The position numbers and the translations under genes were made by a program. A model generated the notes under the pieces. It made no database searches. It saw only the letters and a list, made by a program, of their open reading frames with translations, and was not told the DNA's origin. From Paenarthrobacter nicotinovorans (lineage in GTDB: Bacteria; Actinomycetota; Actinomycetes; Actinomycetales; Micrococcaceae): a stretch of 64,000 nt of DNA. This document shows positions 60,590 through 64,000 of this stretch, piece by piece. The DNA lies in the NCBI RefSeq assembly GCF_021919345.1, contig NZ_CP089293.1, forward strand, positions 4,030,001 through 4,094,000, in the 5' to 3' direction. Positions within the stretch are counted from its first letter, which is position 1, and each line of letters starts with the position of its first letter.

Positions 60590-61212
60590 AAACCCCCGGC
60601 GATGCCTTGGAATGCGGACACAGTCTCGCGGAACTGAGTGCCTATTTGGACACGGGCGAGATTGCGGATCCGGCGCACTTGGACTCATGCCCTGAGTGCC
60701 AGGCCGGACTGGCCTCCCTGCGCCGGCTCTCGGAACTCGGAAATGAGTTGCTGACAGCTGACGTAGCCGACGCCGGTTCGGGCAGTGACGACTGGATGCA
60801 GACCATCCTGGACAACCTGCGCCTGGAGCTGCGGCCCGGACGGAGCATCCCGCTGCGCGCGGAGGACCCGCAGGACACCCTTTGGGAAACCGAGGGCTCG
60901 GTGTCGGCCCTGATCCGTTCGGTGGCCGATTCCTTCCCGGGAACGGCCGCGGGTAAATGCAGGTTGCTCGGCGACATTACCGTGCCGGGAGCCGGCATCA
61001 CTGTGGAGGTGGAGATCGCAGTGGTCTACGGACACGCCATGGAAGAGCGCGCGGCTGCACTGCGCAACGAACTCGCGAAGGTACTGGAGGTCCAGACCGA
61101 ACTGAACATCCAAGCCATCAACATCACTGTCACCGATGTGCTGGAGCTCCCCGCGCCAGCCATGACCCCGAACAAGCCAGGCATGACCCCGAACAAGGAG
61201 GACCAGCCATGA
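60586..61212 (+). CDS. Zinc-finger anti-sigma domain fused to an Asp23-like domain
   Basis: 208 aa. The N-terminus carries a ZAS-type zinc site H31-x3-C35-x2-C38 (HLDSCPEC), with C10/H12 as a possible fourth ligand. Residues about 110-190 look like an Asp23 domain (GDITVPGAGITVEVEIAVVYG ... NIQAINITVTDV). There is no transmembrane helix, unlike most anti-sigma factors, so it could be inactivated by joining the Asp23 layer. Start ATG 60586 has GGAGGAG 5 nt upstream. Confidence 0.8.
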   Translation: MKTPGDALECGHSLAELSAYLDTGEIADPAHLDSCPECQAGLASLRRLSELGNELLTADVADAGSGSDDWMQTILDNLRLELRPGRSIPLRAEDPQDTLWETEGSVSALIRSVADSFPGTAAGKCRLLGDITVPGAGITVEVEIAVVYGHAMEERAAALRNELAKVLEVQTELNIQAINITVTDVLELPAPAMTPNKPGMTPNKEDQP

Positions 61213-61538
61213 CGGAGCATGTGGAAGCCAAGTCTCCCGCCCTGGCCGACGAACTGCTCGGCATCGTCCAGGCAGTGGAGGGAGTCTCAGCGGTATATCC
61301 GGCCCAGCCGTTGTGGCAGTCGATTGCCGGGGCGGCCGTGGCGGCAGTAACCGGCGAACAGTTGCCGTTGATAAGCCTGACCGGGGAAGACGGCGTGGTG
61401 GCCGTCAAAGCCCGGATCGGCGTCGGAAACCTCCTGCCGGCTCCGCAGGTGGCGCGCGAAGTAGCCGCGGCGATCCGCAGGCACCTGGGCAACGTGCCCG
61501 CCGTCGTCGAGGTTTTGGTGGCCAAAATCGACGCCTGA
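61209..61538 (+). CDS. Short Asp23-like protein
   Basis: 109 aa. LADELLGIVQAVEGVSAVYPAQP, VAVKARIGVG and VAREVAAAIRRHLG resemble a minimal Asp23/DUF-type domain. ATGA overlap with the anti-sigma fusion gene; last of the cluster. Converges with the MFS gene 7 bp downstream. Confidence 0.65.
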   Translation: MTEHVEAKSPALADELLGIVQAVEGVSAVYPAQPLWQSIAGAAVAAVTGEQLPLISLTGEDGVVAVKARIGVGNLLPAPQVAREVAAAIRRHLGNVPAVVEVLVAKIDA

Positions 61539-61545
61539 CCGCGGC

Positions 61546-62958
61546 TCAACGGGAGGACGGGCTGTCCGCGTCCTCGCTCTGTTCCTCCTCGGCTGCCTGC
61601 GCGTAGGAGGCCGTGACCCTGCGGTAGACCGGGGCCAGGAAAGCAAGCAGGGCAACGACGATCATGATCAGGCCCGCCACCAGGAACACCAAGGCAATGC
61701 CCCGGGAGGTTCCTTCCCCCAGAAGCGGCGCCAACTGCGCGGCACCTTCCGCGGAGCGGGCGTAGGGGATGATCCAGAACTGGGCAATCGGTGCGATCAG
61801 GAACGCAGTGATGGGGGCCGCTGCGGATTCGAAGGCCATGGCGAAACCAAAGACCCTTCCTTGCCGTGACAGGGGCACAACTTTCTGAATGACCGTCTGC
61901 TCAGCTGCTTCCACCACCGGAACCAGTGCCATGTAGAGCCAAATCCCGGCAATGTAGAGCCAAGCCCATTCGCGGATGGTGAAGACAGCTCCGACGAGCC
62001 CCATCACCGCCACTGCGATGAGGAGGGTCCGCAAAGGGTTGGAGCCGAGCCCGAACTTTCCGATCAGCGCCCCGCCCAGGATGAAGCCGGTGGCGCCGAC
62101 CGCGAACACCGTGCCCCAGATCTCCACGGGGAACATCTCCAGGCCGTAAGGGTCCATCAATGCCATGTAGACCCCGCCGATGAAATTGTTGAAGGTGGAG
62201 AAAACAATCAGGGCGAACAACCCGGAGATGGCCATGACGGCTGCCCAGGATCCGCGAAGATCGAACCCGCCGTGGGCGTCGGATGCTGCTGCCCGGACCT
62301 CCTCCGGCAGGCGCAACGTCAGCAGATGCGCGAAGGCCAGGGCTGTGAGCACCAAGGCCACCACCACGGTCCAGCCCATTCCCAGCAGTCCCACTGACAG
62401 TCCTGAAAGGACCGAGGTGACGATGAACATCAACCCCTGGACCATCCCCACCAGTCCGTTGGCGTTGGCACGCTTGTCCGGTTCGATCAGGATGGTGACC
62501 GTGGTGGACAGGGCGATGTTGCGCATGTTCTCCACCACCGCGCCGACAAGGATAATCAAGGTGAAGATCCAAAACCACGGTTGGGACAGGTCCAACAGCG
62601 CCTGTTCCGGCGTCAGCAGGAACATCACCCCGGACAGCACGAACATCACCAGCGTAAATCCGGCGGCGAAGCGCATCACCGCGAGCTTCCTGTAGCGGTC
62701 CACGAAGGTGCCGAAGCTAATGCTGGACAGCGCGATCAGCAGCATGTAGGCCCCGCCGATCACCCCCGTAGCAATCACATTGCGGGTCTCCAGGTACACC
62801 CAGAACGTCAGCGCAAACCACAGGTAGCTGGTGGTGATGTTGGCCAGGGCAGTGTTGACCAGGATCCCCGTGAAGGTCCGTGTTCTCTCCGCGGGCGTGC
62901 GTTCCGGAGGATTGACATTGCCAGTAGACCCGGCGGCGGCCGGTTCCTGCTCGGTCAT
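61546..62958 (-). CDS. MFS transporter
   Basis: 470 aa with 12 hydrophobic helices. DRYRKLAVMRFAAG between helices 2 and 3, then VENMRNIALSTTVTILIEPDKRANANG, like the macrolide-efflux/MFS_3 group. An exporter of unknown substrate. Hydrophilic ends (N-terminal Pro/Thr and C-terminal Glu/Asp-rich). No ribosome-binding site; TTTACT lies 7 nt before ATG and may mark a leaderless start. Divergent from the histidine kinase gene. Confidence 0.85.
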   Translation of the reverse strand: MTEQEPAAAGSTGNVNPPERTPAERTRTFTGILVNTALANITTSYLWFALTFWVYLETRNVIATGVIGGAYMLLIALSSISFGTFVDRYRKLAVMRFAAGFTLVMFVLSGVMFLLTPEQALLDLSQPWFWIFTLIILVGAVVENMRNIALSTTVTILIEPDKRANANGLVGMVQGLMFIVTSVLSGLSVGLLGMGWTVVVALVLTALAFAHLLTLRLPEEVRAAASDAHGGFDLRGSWAAVMAISGLFALIVFSTFNNFIGGVYMALMDPYGLEMFPVEIWGTVFAVGATGFILGGALIGKFGLGSNPLRTLLIAVAVMGLVGAVFTIREWAWLYIAGIWLYMALVPVVEAAEQTVIQKVVPLSRQGRVFGFAMAFESAAAPITAFLIAPIAQFWIIPYARSAEGAAQLAPLLGEGTSRGIALVFLVAGLIMIVVALLAFLAPVYRRVTASYAQAAEEEQSEDADSPSSR

Positions 62959-63035
62959 GCGTCCCAGTAAACCACCGGGGCCAACCTCCCGGTAGTATCG
63001 GCAGGGAATTCAAAAGACTGCTGGGGGTTGTTTCA

Positions 63036-64000
63036 ATGACGGAAATTCAGGGACGGCTGGCTTTCACTACGGACTTCGGCCGGGACATGGAACTCCAGGA
63101 ATACGGCCTTGATCCGGCAGTGGATTCCGTCCTCCTTCCCAACGCCGCAGTCATGAGCGCCCTGCAAAACCTTGTACGGCTCGCCACTGAGCTTTGCGGT
63201 GCCCCGTTTGGGGTAGTCAATATCATCAGCGCCAAATACCAGCACCAAATCGGGGCCTGGGGCGTGGAGCCCGGTGTCTGTTCCCGGGAGGACTCGATGT
63301 GCGCCAAGGTCTTCCTCTCCCGGGAGCGGACGGTGGTGGCAGACGCTTCCCGGGATCCACGCTTTGCCGACAACCCTTTTGTCACGGGAGAAATAGGCAA
63401 CGTCCGCTTCTACGCGTCGGTGCCGCTGCAAACCGAATCGGGCTTCGTGCCGGGAACCTTGTGTGTTTTCTCGGACGAGACCAAGGAACTGAGCCAGGAA
63501 CAGCTCGGGATGTTGGAGGTTCTGGCCAAGCAGGTGGTTGAGCTCCTGGAACTTCAGCACCGTACCGCCCAGCTGGACCGCACCTATTCCGAGCTCAGGG
63601 CAAGCAACGCCAAGCTCGCAGGATTCGCCGGACGGGTAAGCCATGACCTGCGCATCCCCCTGACCACCATCCTCGGATACGTCGAACTGGTGGAGGACGA
63701 CCCCGACATTGAGCCCAACAGCCCCGCTGCACGGTACCTGGACCGCATTGGCGCCAGCGGGCGGCGGATGCTGGGGATGCTGGAAGACGTCCTCAGCTAC
63801 TCACGCGTCGGTGGCGGCATCCAGCCTGCCCGCGTCTCGCTGCTCGAGGTCACCCAAGAGGTGGTGAGGGATCTTGGAATAGAGAACGACGGAATCGTTG
63901 ACGTCCAGGACATCACTGTGCACGCGGACCGTGGGCAGCTGCGGACACTCCTGCAGAACCTGCTGTCCAACGCCATGAACTACCGCAGCCCCGAGCGGGA
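63036..64000 (+). CDS. GAF-domain sensor histidine kinase (3' end outside window)
   Basis: At least 321 residues, open to the window end. A GAF domain (about 35-170; GAPFGVVNIISAKYQHQIGA, FYASVPLQTESG, GTLCVFSDE) is followed by a coiled linker, the HisKA domain with H-box VSHDLRIPLTTILGYVE, and the N-box start (LRTLLQNLLSNAMNY). No transmembrane segment, so a cytoplasmic kinase of the phytochrome-like HWE/HisKA type. GGGGG lies 9 nt before ATG. The cognate regulator is not in view. Confidence 0.9.
   Translation, partial: MTEIQGRLAFTTDFGRDMELQEYGLDPAVDSVLLPNAAVMSALQNLVRLATELCGAPFGVVNIISAKYQHQIGAWGVEPGVCSREDSMCAKVFLSRERTVVADASRDPRFADNPFVTGEIGNVRFYASVPLQTESGFVPGTLCVFSDETKELSQEQLGMLEVLAKQVVELLELQHRTAQLDRTYSELRASNAKLAGFAGRVSHDLRIPLTTILGYVELVEDDPDIEPNSPAARYLDRIGASGRRMLGMLEDVLSYSRVGGGIQPARVSLLEVTQEVVRDLGIENDGIVDVQDITVHADRGQLRTLLQNLLSNAMNYRSPER

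Noticed and set aside
1..64000. tRNA, rRNA, CRISPR arrays, prophage or plasmid origins
   Set aside because: None seen on either strand. The only mobile element supported is the IS30 copy, and the holin-like name at 28406 is a family label without phage neighbours.

Overview
The window reads as chromosome of a high-GC Gram-positive bacterium, most likely an Arthrobacter/Paenarthrobacter-type member of the Micrococcaceae. This rests on codon bias, gene content (a homoprotocatechuate dioxygenase whose ligands line up with the Arthrobacter/Brevibacterium enzymes, a LigC-type ligase, Asp23-cluster stress genes, PucR-ald) and at least eleven genes whose TAnnnT box ends 6-7 nt before the start codon, as in actinobacterial leaderless mRNAs. 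The assignment is inference. No rRNA, tRNA or CRISPR array was seen.

Layout. 0-6.3 kb: end of a permease, then a mannitol PTS operon (tetR-mtlA-mtlD, minus strand) divergent from the general PTS genes ptsI-ptsH, with a palindromic operator between them. 6.4-9.8 kb: small genes, two hydrolase-type or housekeeping genes and an ATP-dependent DNA ligase. 9.8-11.5 kb: a c-di-AMP (ydaO) riboswitch in front of a Pro/Thr-rich membrane protein, closed by a 40-bp palindromic terminator. 11.5-14.1 kb: PucR regulator divergent from alanine dehydrogenase. 14.1-15.4 kb: an IS30-family element whose end supplies the stop codon of an anti-sigma-like gene; then its sigma factor and a secreted partner. 17.7-21.5 kb: an oxidoreductase, then two genes (peptide-binding lipoprotein and PLP aminotransferase) fused head to head with both 5' ends missing. 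22-28.3 kb: PAP2 phosphatase, branched-chain 2-oxoacid dehydrogenase E1alpha-E1beta-E2 and a HisC/Pat aminotransferase. 28.4-34.1 kb: YvlD-type membrane protein, a WXG-like plus alpha/beta-hydrolase pair, purB, phosphatase, GNAT, thioesterase.

34.2-42.8 kb is a catabolic block: 5-oxoprolinase pxpABC with a transporter and an SDR, a LysR regulator, and an aminotransferase plus RraA-family aldolase pair. The same bipartite element (AAGACCTAAT-N23-TTATGACC) lies upstream of both leftward operons, suggesting one regulon for a (substituted) pyroglutamate/glutamate. 44.4-51.0 kb is a homoprotocatechuate meta-cleavage operon (FAH-RraA fusion, GntR, HpaE, HpaD, HpaH, HpaI). 51-57 kb holds stress and envelope proteins, an AraC regulator, a stress SDR and DUF1206. 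57.3-61.5 kb is a tightly overlapping Asp23/Gls24 envelope-stress cluster with its own ECF sigma factor and an anti-sigma fused to an Asp23-like domain. The window ends in an MFS protein and the 5' part of a GAF histidine kinase.

Most interesting points: the LysR-linked oxoprolinase/aminotransferase/aldolase regulon, the c-di-AMP riboswitch on a non-enzymatic Pro/Thr-rich protein, the zinc-finger anti-sigma/Asp23 fusion, the head-to-head deletion junction, and the widespread leaderless starts.
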